Shown in pieces: positions 1 to 8,238 of a stretch of DNA of 64,000 bases. This DNA comes from Paraflavitalea sp. CAU 1676 (GTDB lineage: Bacteria; Bacteroidota; Bacteroidia; Chitinophagales; Chitinophagaceae). Where the stretch lies: NCBI RefSeq assembly GCF_029223285.1, contig NZ_JARHUJ010000012.1:248001-312000 (forward strand), written 5' to 3'. A model generated the notes under the pieces. It worked only from the letters and a program-made list of their open reading frames with translations, was not told the DNA's origin and did not search any database. Made by a program: the position numbers and the translations under genes. Every line of letters starts with the position of its first letter. The first letter of the stretch is position 1.

Positions 1-2259
1 CTCGAAAAGTACCTCTTTCGCAATAAGCTCACCCAGCAGCACAACCTGTCCTTTTCATCCGGCAGCGAAAAAAATGCCACCAATGCAGCCTTGCGCTACG
101 TCTCCAACCGGAACAGTATGATCGGCAGCTCAGATAACAGGCTAATTGTCGACATTAAGAACGATTGGAAGCCCGTCAGCAAGGTAACCGTTCGCCTGTT
201 CACCAATATTACCTACAACACGGGCAGTGCACCGGGGCGCTCGGCAGCTGAATTTTATGACTATGGATATTATAGCGTAATGAAGCCTTACCATCTCATC
301 AAGGATCCGGCTACGGGCAGTAACCTTGATGTGCCGGCTGCAAGGCCCGAGCTGGCGGCACAATTCGGAGCTATCAGGGGATTGAAACCCATGAACTATA
401 ACCCACTCAACGATCTGATGCTCGAAACATCCCGCAACGAACAATTTCAGGGAAGGCTGGGAGGTAGTATCTCAGTGAATATAATCGACGGCCTCACCGC
501 TGAAGCAGGTGGCGCCTGGACAAGAGGCAGCACACTTGTTCGTATAATACATGATGTGAATGCTTATGAGGTCCGTACCCTATTCAATTCCACTACCTCC
601 CTGACCAACCCTAATAAGCATTACATTCCGGATGGATCGATTGTCGACGAATCCCGGGATATCAATGAATCCTATACACTGCGGGCACAGGTTAACTTCA
701 ATAGGAGCTGGAAGTCCAAACACCGCCTCTCGGCCATTGCGGGCGGAGAGATCAACAAGGACGTGCTCGATAACAACGTGTATCCTACACGGTATGGTTA
801 CAATGACCAGGCAGGAGCCTTTGCGCCATTCAACTATACTGATTACAATGCTGGGGTATACGATGCCGATTTTCAATACCCGGATGGTTGGAAGCCTGCG
901 TCCATTGGTGGTTACCAGCTGCGCGACAACCGATTTGTATCCATCTATGCCAATAGTTCCTACGAATATGATAACCGCTTTATCGTGAGTGGTAGTGTGC
1001 GGATCGATCAGGCCAACCTATTTGGTACCAATCCCAAATACCGGTACAAGCCCAATTGGTCGGTAGGTGGTACCTATAAACTGGCGCAGGAAAAATTCTT
1101 CAACGTGTCATGGATAAGTCGCCTCAATCTCCGCGGTTCCTACGGTATCAATGGTAATATATCGCTTAAACAGGGGCCATTCCTGCTTGTACGTGCCGTG
1201 GGATATTCTGCCACCTCCGGAGGAATCGTTTACATTGTTACATCGCCGCCCAATAACGACCTGCGTTGGGAACGTACGCAGATCACCAATGTTGGAACGG
1301 ATATGACCCTCTTCGGTGGCCGGCTCAACTTTTCCCTGGACTACTACAACAAGTTGAGCAAAGACCTGTTGGCGCCCGATTATATCGATGCAACCACCGG
1401 TTGGTCAACCATCACCCGCAATGCTGGAATGGCCAGGAATACGGGCATAGAACTGTCGCTCGAAACAGATGTAATAAAGAACAGGTTATTTAAATGGAAC
1501 GTATATTTCAATGGCAGCTACAACCAGAGCAAGGTGTTGAAGTTCAACTATGATTATCTCTACACAACTTATCTTACTTCCACCTCGTCGGCCAGCTTGT
1601 TCGGGAGTAGCGGCGGCGCCACCCTCAAGGCTGGCTATCCTGTCGATGCACTTTTCAGCTACCGCTTTGCAGAATTGGATAACACGGGTACACCGCTGTA
1701 TTATGATGAGGCTAAGAAAAAAGTGCTTGGAGGCGCTGTGCAGGTAAAGGATATGGCCTATTCGGGCACCACCAGACCCAAATATGTATTGAACCTCACC
1801 AATACCTTCTCCTATCAGCGGTTCGATCTGTCTTTTATGCTCATCGCACAAATGGGGGCCGTGTTTCGCAGGGATACCTATAATGGTACTAACTACAACA
1901 ACAAAGATGTGGCAAAGAGATGGAAGGCGCCCGGTGATGAAGCCAAGACCATTTATCCTAAGTTGGCCCCATTTAGTACCGATGGCTGGTATTTCCCCTA
2001 CGCCGACATCATCATTCAAAGTGCCGATTATATGAAGTTGCGCGATGTAACGCTTACTTATACATTCAACGATAAATGGTGGAAAAAGGTAGGCCTCAAT
2101 ACGGCAAAGATCTACTTGCAGGGACGTAATCTGTGGATGGTTAGGGCCAACGATTTTGGCATCGATCCCGAAACCATGAATCTGTCCGATGGCGGCACCA
2201 TTACCAGGAATCTTCCGTTGAGACCAGAATTCTACATCGGACTTTCTGTAAACCTGTAA
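1..2259 (+). CDS. SusC/RagA-type TonB-linked outer-membrane protein, 5' partial
   Basis: TonB-dependent outer-membrane barrel that imports oligomers together with a SusD lipoprotein. The frame is open from the first base, so the gene begins before the window. 752 residues are visible and the signal peptide, carboxypeptidase-like domain and plug are missing. What remains is barrel sequence: alternating aromatic strands, TonB-receptor phrases such as NLRWERT-like (NDLRWERT), NTGIELSL and YLQGRNLW, and a short terminal strand ending GLSVNL. The stop lies 10 bp before the SusD start, so the two are co-transcribed. The substrate cannot be told from the sequence. Family assignment is secure; only the upstream extent is unknown. 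Confidence 0.95.
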   Translation, partial: LEKYLFRNKLTQQHNLSFSSGSEKNATNAALRYVSNRNSMIGSSDNRLIVDIKNDWKPVSKVTVRLFTNITYNTGSAPGRSAAEFYDYGYYSVMKPYHLIKDPATGSNLDVPAARPELAAQFGAIRGLKPMNYNPLNDLMLETSRNEQFQGRLGGSISVNIIDGLTAEAGGAWTRGSTLVRIIHDVNAYEVRTLFNSTTSLTNPNKHYIPDGSIVDESRDINESYTLRAQVNFNRSWKSKHRLSAIAGGEINKDVLDNNVYPTRYGYNDQAGAFAPFNYTDYNAGVYDADFQYPDGWKPASIGGYQLRDNRFVSIYANSSYEYDNRFIVSGSVRIDQANLFGTNPKYRYKPNWSVGGTYKLAQEKFFNVSWISRLNLRGSYGINGNISLKQGPFLLVRAVGYSATSGGIVYIVTSPPNNDLRWERTQITNVGTDMTLFGGRLNFSLDYYNKLSKDLLAPDYIDATTGWSTITRNAGMARNTGIELSLETDVIKNRLFKWNVYFNGSYNQSKVLKFNYDYLYTTYLTSTSSASLFGSSGGATLKAGYPVDALFSYRFAELDNTGTPLYYDEAKKKVLGGAVQVKDMAYSGTTRPKYVLNLTNTFSYQRFDLSFMLIAQMGAVFRRDTYNGTNYNNKDVAKRWKAPGDEAKTIYPKLAPFSTDGWYFPYADIIIQSADYMKLRDVTLTYTFNDKWWKKVGLNTAKIYLQGRNLWMVRANDFGIDPETMNLSDGGTITRNLPLRPEFYIGLSVNL

Positions 2260-2269
2260 ACTATTAAAC

Positions 2270-3796
2270 ATGATTACTCGAAATATTTATATATTCCTCG
2301 TTACGGCACTGTTCATGTCGGGTTGTAAGAAATACCTCGACGTAAAACCAAAGGGTAGGCTCATTCCTGCAACCGTCACCGATTTTGATCACCTGCTCGA
2401 TAATTCACAGTCGATGGAATATAATTTTATCGACAATAATAGAGGTAGCTTGCTTTCTTATCTTACCGACAACGTAGTGATATCCGAAGGGCAGGCAAAG
2501 GTAGGGTTCATACTGAACAGTCATCCAAATATCGACCGCTATTATGCGCACATATACCGGCAGCCCTACAAGAACCCCGCCGTGAACGATTATTTTTGGA
2601 GCTCTTCGCTAAGCGGCATTTATGTGCAGGTATCCTATTTCAATAATGTACTGAAAGGTATCGAAGGCGTTGTTGAAAAATCACCGGCCGACCAGGAGCT
2701 GGCCAATAAAGCCACCGCGCAGGCGCTTACCGCCAGGGCATGGTGCTTTTTCATGGCCAACCTGGTATATGGCCCGGTGTATAAACCCGGTACCAACAAT
2801 GCTACACGCACAATACCATATGTGGTGAGTCCGGATATAAACGACCCCATACCCGATCTGTCCACATCCGAAGAGGTGGTGAAGTCAGTATTGGCCGATC
2901 TGCATAAGGCGCTGCCGGGTTTACCCGCAGTGGCAAGTTGGCCATCCCGGGCCAACAAGGCCACCGGGCAGGCAATGCTGGCCTATTGCCACCTGTTCAC
3001 CCGCCGCTATGATAGTGTGGTGTATTACTCAAACCTGGCCTGGACCGCTTCTGCTGGTAGCGATCCGGCCAGGGTTTTGTATGATTTCAATGGCTTTAAT
3101 TTCTCCAATCCCAATAACCTGGTATCGAGTCCCATTACCTCCACCCAAGACCCCTACGTGAATGCAGTCAACAGTCGTGAAATATTGTTCTATCGTGGGG
3201 TCGACAATACGGCCGGACAGGCGCCATCACTCTCATACCCGTCCGATGAGTTGATCGCATTGTACGATAAAGAAAATGATCTCCGGCTCAAATTCTTCTA
3301 TATAAGCGCACCGGGATATAAAACCACGTTGGGAGGTGGCTACAATGATGGAACACGGATCAGCAATTACCGCTATTTCAAAGTGAAAGTATCAGATGGG
3401 TTTTCGTATCCCGAAGTGTTGCTCATGCGGGCAGAAGGGTATGCAAGAACCAATCAGTTGGCCCTGGCCATCGCCGACCTCAACACCCTACGCAAATTTC
3501 GCTTTAAGGCCGGCTACACACCGCTCACAACGGGTACCGAAGACCAGGTGCTCCAATGGGTATTGGAGGAAAGGCGGCGCGAATTACCCATCGGTGGCAT
3601 CAAGCGGTTCCTCGACCTCAAGCGTTATGTATTGGAAACCGGAAAGCCCTGGTCGAAGGATAAGATCACGCATACCGTTGGAGGTCAGGCCTACACCGGA
3701 ACCATCGATTCGAAGGATTTCATACTTACCATACCCAATACAATACTACAGTTCAATCCACAGTGGGGAATACCCCTCGATACAAGACCGTTTTAA
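2270..3796 (+). CDS. SusD/RagB family outer-membrane lipoprotein
   Basis: Surface lipoprotein that caps its SusC partner and binds the incoming ligand. The 508-residue protein starts with a short hydrophobic signal and a lipobox ending at Cys19 (FMSGC), followed by KKYLDVKPKG, the usual SusD opening. The C-terminal part has SusD-type phrases such as EVLLMRAEGYAR, followed by a DLNTLR segment and an EERRREL box near the end. It sits 10 bp after SusC and 24 bp before the TlpA-like gene, forming one transcription unit. Ligand unknown. Confidence 0.95.
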   Translation: MITRNIYIFLVTALFMSGCKKYLDVKPKGRLIPATVTDFDHLLDNSQSMEYNFIDNNRGSLLSYLTDNVVISEGQAKVGFILNSHPNIDRYYAHIYRQPYKNPAVNDYFWSSSLSGIYVQVSYFNNVLKGIEGVVEKSPADQELANKATAQALTARAWCFFMANLVYGPVYKPGTNNATRTIPYVVSPDINDPIPDLSTSEEVVKSVLADLHKALPGLPAVASWPSRANKATGQAMLAYCHLFTRRYDSVVYYSNLAWTASAGSDPARVLYDFNGFNFSNPNNLVSSPITSTQDPYVNAVNSREILFYRGVDNTAGQAPSLSYPSDELIALYDKENDLRLKFFYISAPGYKTTLGGGYNDGTRISNYRYFKVKVSDGFSYPEVLLMRAEGYARTNQLALAIADLNTLRKFRFKAGYTPLTTGTEDQVLQWVLEERRRELPIGGIKRFLDLKRYVLETGKPWSKDKITHTVGGQAYTGTIDSKDFILTIPNTILQFNPQWGIPLDTRPF

Positions 3797-3820
3797 ATAA
3801 ACCATAAAATAAAACAATCA

Positions 3821-4888
3821 ATGCAAAGAATACTCTCCTTGCTGATGATGCTATTGCTGACAATCATGGCTGCTGCACAATCTGTTGTAATAATTAAAGG
3901 AAAAGTGCATGGAAATACTAAGGGGTATAATAAAGTCTATATCTATGGCAAAAACCTACAGACGGATTCTGCGCTCATCAGCAATGGAGAGTTTTTGATA
4001 AACTGTCCGTACACGGATGGGGTCATGCCCGTGTTGTATACCGAATACGATTTGCAGGTAAAGAAGGGCATGACGCCTTATCCCCTGGTCATCGACGGAC
4101 CTTGCACGGTAACGTTGGAAGACATTGATATCGAAAAAGGAATGGCATCCGCAAAGTTGAGCGGTAACCGCTCAGCCGAAGAATACCTCAGGTTCGACCA
4201 GAATATCGCAACAGTGAAAGGCGGCGCAAAGGAATATGCAGTGTTCCTGAACAATTATGTGAAGGACCATGCGGATGTATATGCTGCTGCATTCGTCATG
4301 TTGCGGTACCGGAGCCTGTTATCTGCCGATGACATGGAAGCCTTGCTGGGACAGCTTGCGCCAGCAGTGAGAGAAACTGAAACAGGCAAAGCGATAGCGG
4401 TCTATCTGGAGGCCCTGAAGCGCAGCTCAATGGGGGCCACTGTCAATGATTTTGTATTACCAACGCCCGGTGGGCAGGATTTCAGCTTCAGCAGCCTACG
4501 GGGCAAGTATGTGCTCATCGACTTTTGGGCCAGCTGGTGTAGCCCTTGTAAAGCATCCTTCCCCCATATGAAAAAACTATACGAACAGTTGAGGGGCGAT
4601 CGGTTTGAAATACTCAGCATATCGATCGATAAGGACAAGAAGGCCTGGCTAAAGGAACTGAAGCAACAGAAACTTCCCTGGCTGCAGTTGCATGATACCG
4701 CTGATGTGGCGGAACGCAACTTTGCCGTGGCGGCAGTTCCTACCGTGTTTTTGGTAGATCCCGATGGCAGACTGGTGATGAAAGAAACAGGCTTCGATAA
4801 AACAGGCAAAGGTCCGATAGAAAAGAAGCTGCGTGCATTGTTTCCCGGAAAGATTACTCCGGACACGCCTTTAAAGAAAATGAAGTAA
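3821..4888 (+). CDS. TlpA-like thiol-disulfide oxidoreductase with DUF4369-type N-terminus
   Basis: Predicted exported thioredoxin-fold protein of 355 residues. A signal peptide (residues 1 to about 20) is followed by a beta-rich N-terminal domain of the DUF4369 kind and a helical linker. The TlpA/AhpC-type domain starts at about residue 205 (NDFVLPTPGGQDFSF) and carries the active-site motif WCSPC with Cys240 and Cys243. The cis-Pro loop (AVPTVFLVD) follows. Such proteins reduce or isomerise disulfides in the periplasm and often sit beside SusC/SusD genes in Bacteroidota. Third gene of the operon; a hairpin follows at 4976-4997. Family confident, physiological substrate unknown. Confidence 0.9.
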   Translation: MQRILSLLMMLLLTIMAAAQSVVIIKGKVHGNTKGYNKVYIYGKNLQTDSALISNGEFLINCPYTDGVMPVLYTEYDLQVKKGMTPYPLVIDGPCTVTLEDIDIEKGMASAKLSGNRSAEEYLRFDQNIATVKGGAKEYAVFLNNYVKDHADVYAAAFVMLRYRSLLSADDMEALLGQLAPAVRETETGKAIAVYLEALKRSSMGATVNDFVLPTPGGQDFSFSSLRGKYVLIDFWASWCSPCKASFPHMKKLYEQLRGDRFEILSISIDKDKKAWLKELKQQKLPWLQLHDTADVAERNFAVAAVPTVFLVDPDGRLVMKETGFDKTGKGPIEKKLRALFPGKITPDTPLKKMK

Positions 4889-4975
4889 GAATAAGCAACA
4901 ATGCAACACCTGTTCTCAGGTAAAGCGCCGATAAAAATGGATCGATGTAATGGTTAATGAAATCAATCAGAATGG

Positions 4976-4997
4976 GCCCCGCGTGTCTACGTGGGGC
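4976..4997. terminator. Hairpin between convergent units
   Basis: A 9-bp stem (4976-4984 with 4989-4997, one G-T wobble) and a GTCT loop, followed by TTTATGTT on the plus strand. It lies 88 bp after the TlpA-like gene and just beyond the stop of the minus-strand lipoprotein gene, so it could serve both directions. The T-tract is weak. Confidence 0.55.
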
Positions 4998-5071
4998 TTT
5001 ATGTTGCCGCTATTTTATTTTTTCATAGATCATACGCTCAAAGGTTCCGGTTGTTTCGAAATAGTCAAGAT

Positions 5072-5593
5072 TCACCCATACAATTCTTGAGCCGTATTGA
5101 TACAGACCGTCGGCACCTCTTCTTTCTGTGGATTGAGTCCGCTCATATTGAACATGTACAAGGTTGATATTGATCGAGGTTCCACTTCCGTTTGCTTTAA
5201 GGCGTACGTTCCATTCGGCGCGGCATTCATCGGGTTGCTTCGATTTTTCAAAGTGCCACTGCGTGTTTCGGGAAGAACTGCGTTTGCAGCAACATTGTAG
5301 ATCTTCCGCACAACGATGTTCGCATCTGGGTGCACGAGCGTTCCATTCTTGTCTTCCCAGGTGGCGGTCAGCGCCATGTTGTCGGAGATGATGAGGCCGC
5401 TGTTTTTGTCGGTAAACTTGATCGGCAATCCCCGCTGCGCAAAAAGGTCTATCAGGTTATCCCAAACCTCATTCACAGGTTTTTCGCTGGTGTAAATAAC
5501 GGGCGTCTTTTCATAATTGCCTTTGAGGGGGATTACTTTGGCGGTCCGACAGGAAAACAACAATAGCAACGCTGCCAGGGTAAAAAGTTTCAT
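5072..5593 (-). CDS. Small hypothetical lipoprotein
   Basis: 173-residue protein of unknown function. It begins with a short hydrophobic signal and a lipobox ending at Cys15 (LLFSC), so it should be a lipoprotein. The mature part reads as a mixed alpha/beta domain: an early NEVWDNLIDLFAQRGLPIKF segment suggests a helix that packs on strands, and the region GLIISDNMALTATWE resembles a strand hairpin. No catalytic motif is visible. Start chosen at the ATG that gives the signal peptide. It is monocistronic, separated from the SusC-SusD-DUF1735 operon upstream by a strong hairpin at 5738-5780. Confidence 0.75.
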   Translation of the reverse strand: MKLFTLAALLLLFSCRTAKVIPLKGNYEKTPVIYTSEKPVNEVWDNLIDLFAQRGLPIKFTDKNSGLIISDNMALTATWEDKNGTLVHPDANIVVRKIYNVAANAVLPETRSGTLKNRSNPMNAAPNGTYALKQTEVEPRSISTLYMFNMSGLNPQKEEVPTVCINTAQELYG

Positions 5594-5737
5594 ATAAACG
5601 GTTTAGGAAATAGTATGGCCTGAACATACATAACCTCCCATAACTCCTATAGATACACTGCGCCAAAGTTTCGTTAATGAATGACGCGTGTCGGAACGCA
5701 ACCCTCCAATGCTCGGTTACCCAAAGCCTGCATAATG

Positions 5738-5780
5738 CCAAAAGGCTTTAGCAGTCTGTCACCTTGCTAAAGCCTTTTGG
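5738..5780 (-). terminator. Strong hairpin ending the SusC-SusD-DUF1735 operon
   Basis: A perfect 16-bp inverted repeat, CCAAAAGGCTTTAGCA (5738-5753) with its complement at 5765-5780, 15 bp after the stop of the DUF1735 gene in the direction of transcription. The 11-nt loop and the CCTTTTGG right arm fit a terminator. Confidence 0.75.
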
Positions 5781-5794
5781 TAGGTTGATATGGA

Positions 5795-6691
5795 TTAATC
5801 GCGGGCCCTCAGAAATACCAGCGTATCGGTCATTACACGGTTGCCGCCACCGCCGGAATATTGCCATTTGGCATAAATGGTCTTGGTGGCAGGGTCATAG
5901 CGGGAATCGTACCCTGGTGAATCTGCGAAGGCATTACCACGTGCATTGGAGACAGTAACCTTATTGGTCGACGGGTCTACCGAAAAGGTAACGTTGTAGT
6001 TATCGGGTTGAGACACGCCATTGGCCCAGGGGTGCGTTCTGTCAGTTTCCACGCTGCTGCCTCCTGTGGTAACCAGGCCCACTTCAATGGGTGTAATGCG
6101 CCCGTTGTAAGCAGCAGTATTAGGATGAACAGTAACGCTGCGCCACTGATATACCCCATCGTAGTCATTCCTGAACAGGATGCCCATGAGCGATTGCCGC
6201 GCATTGCTCGCTATTTTCACAGAGGCATCACTTACGGTAGCAATTTGAACGCCCAATCCATAAGCGCCAACCGGATCGAGACCAGTCTTTTTTATCTTCA
6301 CATGCACCACGGCATATTCATGCCCGGCAGGGATCGTTATGCTGGCAGGCAATTCATAATTAGCCGCTGGCAATACCTCATAGACATCATCGTTGGCATC
6401 ATTGTGTTCCGATACCAATGCCGGAACGGCGGTCAGCGTAAGCTGTACATCTTTGTTGTACACCGGTCCTGTAAGCGCAACGGTGAAGGTTTCAACGGGT
6501 TCTTCTGCCGGCTTGGTAAAAATATCGTTGGTATGAAGACCAGCTGTTTCGTATGGATACAAAATGGAAACGAACCGTTCACTTGTAACGGACTTCATGC
6601 CGGTTTGATGATCCTCATAGCCCTTGTCTTTCAGGCAGCCAGTCGATAAAATTGAAAGGGCAGCCAGCGTATAATATATCTTTTTCATCAT
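5795..6691 (-). CDS. DUF1735 (BT_3987-like) surface lipoprotein
   Basis: 298-residue lipoprotein with a lipobox ending at Cys19 (LSTGC). Residues from about 65 to 165 form a DUF1735/BT_3987-type immunoglobulin-like domain (PVYNKDVQLTLTAVP, then SITIPAGHEYAVVHVKI). The C-terminal half has a DGVYQWRSVTVHP segment and ends with a strand-rich region. Proteins of this kind are encoded with SusC/SusD pairs and are thought to be surface glycan- or glycoprotein-binding accessories. It lies 16 bp after SusD, as the third gene of the operon. An alternative start one codon later is equally possible. Ligand not predictable. Confidence 0.85.
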   Translation of the reverse strand: MMKKIYYTLAALSILSTGCLKDKGYEDHQTGMKSVTSERFVSILYPYETAGLHTNDIFTKPAEEPVETFTVALTGPVYNKDVQLTLTAVPALVSEHNDANDDVYEVLPAANYELPASITIPAGHEYAVVHVKIKKTGLDPVGAYGLGVQIATVSDASVKIASNARQSLMGILFRNDYDGVYQWRSVTVHPNTAAYNGRITPIEVGLVTTGGSSVETDRTHPWANGVSQPDNYNVTFSVDPSTNKVTVSNARGNAFADSPGYDSRYDPATKTIYAKWQYSGGGGNRVMTDTLVFLRARD

Positions 6692-6707
6692 TTCGTCAGT
6701 TTAAAGG

Positions 6708-8228
6708 TTAGTTATCCCAAAATACTTTCTGGGAATAGGGATCGATAGTGCCTTCAGCCTGCACATGTTTGGCATTGTAGCTGTATTCGCTGTTGGGATA
6801 GGGGTAGCGATAGGGGACATGGTCAGTTAACTTGCCGGGGTCCACAGAGATAGCCGGTTGTACAACCCCGGTACGCTTGTAATCATTCCAGGTTTCAAAA
6901 TGGTTGTTACCATTGAATGCGAAATACTTTTGCCAGATGATTACCTTGATCTGGTCGGCGGTGGCGGCAGGCCAGGCCACCCTGACGTTAGCGCCTGCCA
7001 GGTAGCCGTTGGCAGCATTAACGGCATCAGTTACCCCAAGCCAGCGAAACGACTCCCGCACACCTTCTTCATACAAGGATCGGGCGTTTCCGGTGGTCCA
7101 GCCTCTGGCGGCAGCCTCTGCCTGCAAAAACAGACTCTCTGACGCTGTGATCACCCAGCAATCCATCGTGGGGGCTTTGGCAAGTCCAATGGATTGCGCG
7201 GCTGTAGGGGAAGCGTTGGGAGCACCGCCTATATCGGAAGTATTGGTCTCGTAGTAGATCTGCCCGGGGTCATTGTTGGTGCCATAGTCTATGCCGCGAT
7301 ATTGACCAGCGTAGGTGCCGGAACGAACGGCACGATAGAAATAACGGAGACGCTCGTCGTTCAATGTAGTCATAAGGCCTAGCGCAAAATTGTTGGCACG
7401 GCGGTAAGTGTTGGGATAGCTGCCCGTGGTGGTAAACCCATAGGTCGACCAGAATGGATTGGGCTTATCGGTCGTGTAACCGGGATTAACGTTCGCAGTT
7501 TGCCCCGCACCCAGAAAGCCACTTCCCTCTGCATTGATGGCTGCAATTTCTGCGGCAGCGCTGAAGCCGCTTACCTCACTTTGGTGAATCAACAAGCGTA
7601 ATTTAAGCGTATTGCCAAACTGAGCCCAGCGGCTCTTGTTGCCATGGAACATAATATCGGCGCTGGCAATTTCAGGATTGGCGGTTACTTCGGCGTTTTT
7701 GATGAGGTTGATGCCCTCTGTGATTTGTTTTAAAAGGTCCTTATATACCTCAGCTCCTTTGTCATAAGCAGGGGTGATATTGCCATTGAAATCCATGGCC
7801 TTCGAATAAGGGATGTTGTTGAAAAGATCAACCAGCATCTGATAGTGCACGCTTTTCATGATCTTCGCAATACCCACATAAAAATCCTGGCCGCTGGCCG
7901 CTGCCTTCTGTTGTAAACTGTGATAGTCGAAGATGATGTCATAGTTGTTGGTCCAAAAACCGTTGCCAAAATCTGTACCCATGGTATACCGGTGTTCTCC
8001 TACAGCCCCAAAGTTGGTGCCGATCGACCAATAGCCCATCCAGGCGCCAAGGGTAGAACCATTGGTGACATTAGAGCTGGCTGTACGCTCCAGGGCCGCT
8101 GGAAGTACCAGGTTGGGAGTAACACCAGTAACCGTTGGGGTGTTGGGGTTTTTGTTGATATCGAAATAGCTCTTGCCGCAGCTCATCAGGATAGCGGGGA
8201 AGGCCAATAGTAAGATCAGTTTCTTCAT
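6708..8228 (-). CDS. SusD/RagB family lipoprotein (SusD-like_2 type)
   Basis: 506-residue lipoprotein with a signal and a lipobox ending at Cys17 (ILMSC). The opening SYFDINKNPNTPT and the VTPNLVLPAALE segment mark the SusD-like_2 branch, which accompanies SusC proteins that often handle peptides or mixed glycans. Later SusD features include VHYQMLVDLFNNIPYS and the near-terminal IIWQKYFAFNGNNHFETWNDYKRTG-type box, here with the helix and FETWND motif intact. It is 10 bp downstream of SusC and 16 bp upstream of the DUF1735 gene. Same operon, same transport complex. Confidence 0.93.
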   Translation of the reverse strand: MKKLILLLAFPAILMSCGKSYFDINKNPNTPTVTGVTPNLVLPAALERTASSNVTNGSTLGAWMGYWSIGTNFGAVGEHRYTMGTDFGNGFWTNNYDIIFDYHSLQQKAAASGQDFYVGIAKIMKSVHYQMLVDLFNNIPYSKAMDFNGNITPAYDKGAEVYKDLLKQITEGINLIKNAEVTANPEIASADIMFHGNKSRWAQFGNTLKLRLLIHQSEVSGFSAAAEIAAINAEGSGFLGAGQTANVNPGYTTDKPNPFWSTYGFTTTGSYPNTYRRANNFALGLMTTLNDERLRYFYRAVRSGTYAGQYRGIDYGTNNDPGQIYYETNTSDIGGAPNASPTAAQSIGLAKAPTMDCWVITASESLFLQAEAAARGWTTGNARSLYEEGVRESFRWLGVTDAVNAANGYLAGANVRVAWPAATADQIKVIIWQKYFAFNGNNHFETWNDYKRTGVVQPAISVDPGKLTDHVPYRYPYPNSEYSYNAKHVQAEGTIDPYSQKVFWDN

Positions 8229-8238
8229 AATTCAATGA

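Noticed and set aside
1486-2271. Minus-strand open frame of 261 codons opposite the first SusC
   Set aside because: Antisense of a confirmed SusC barrel; sequence has no coding character.
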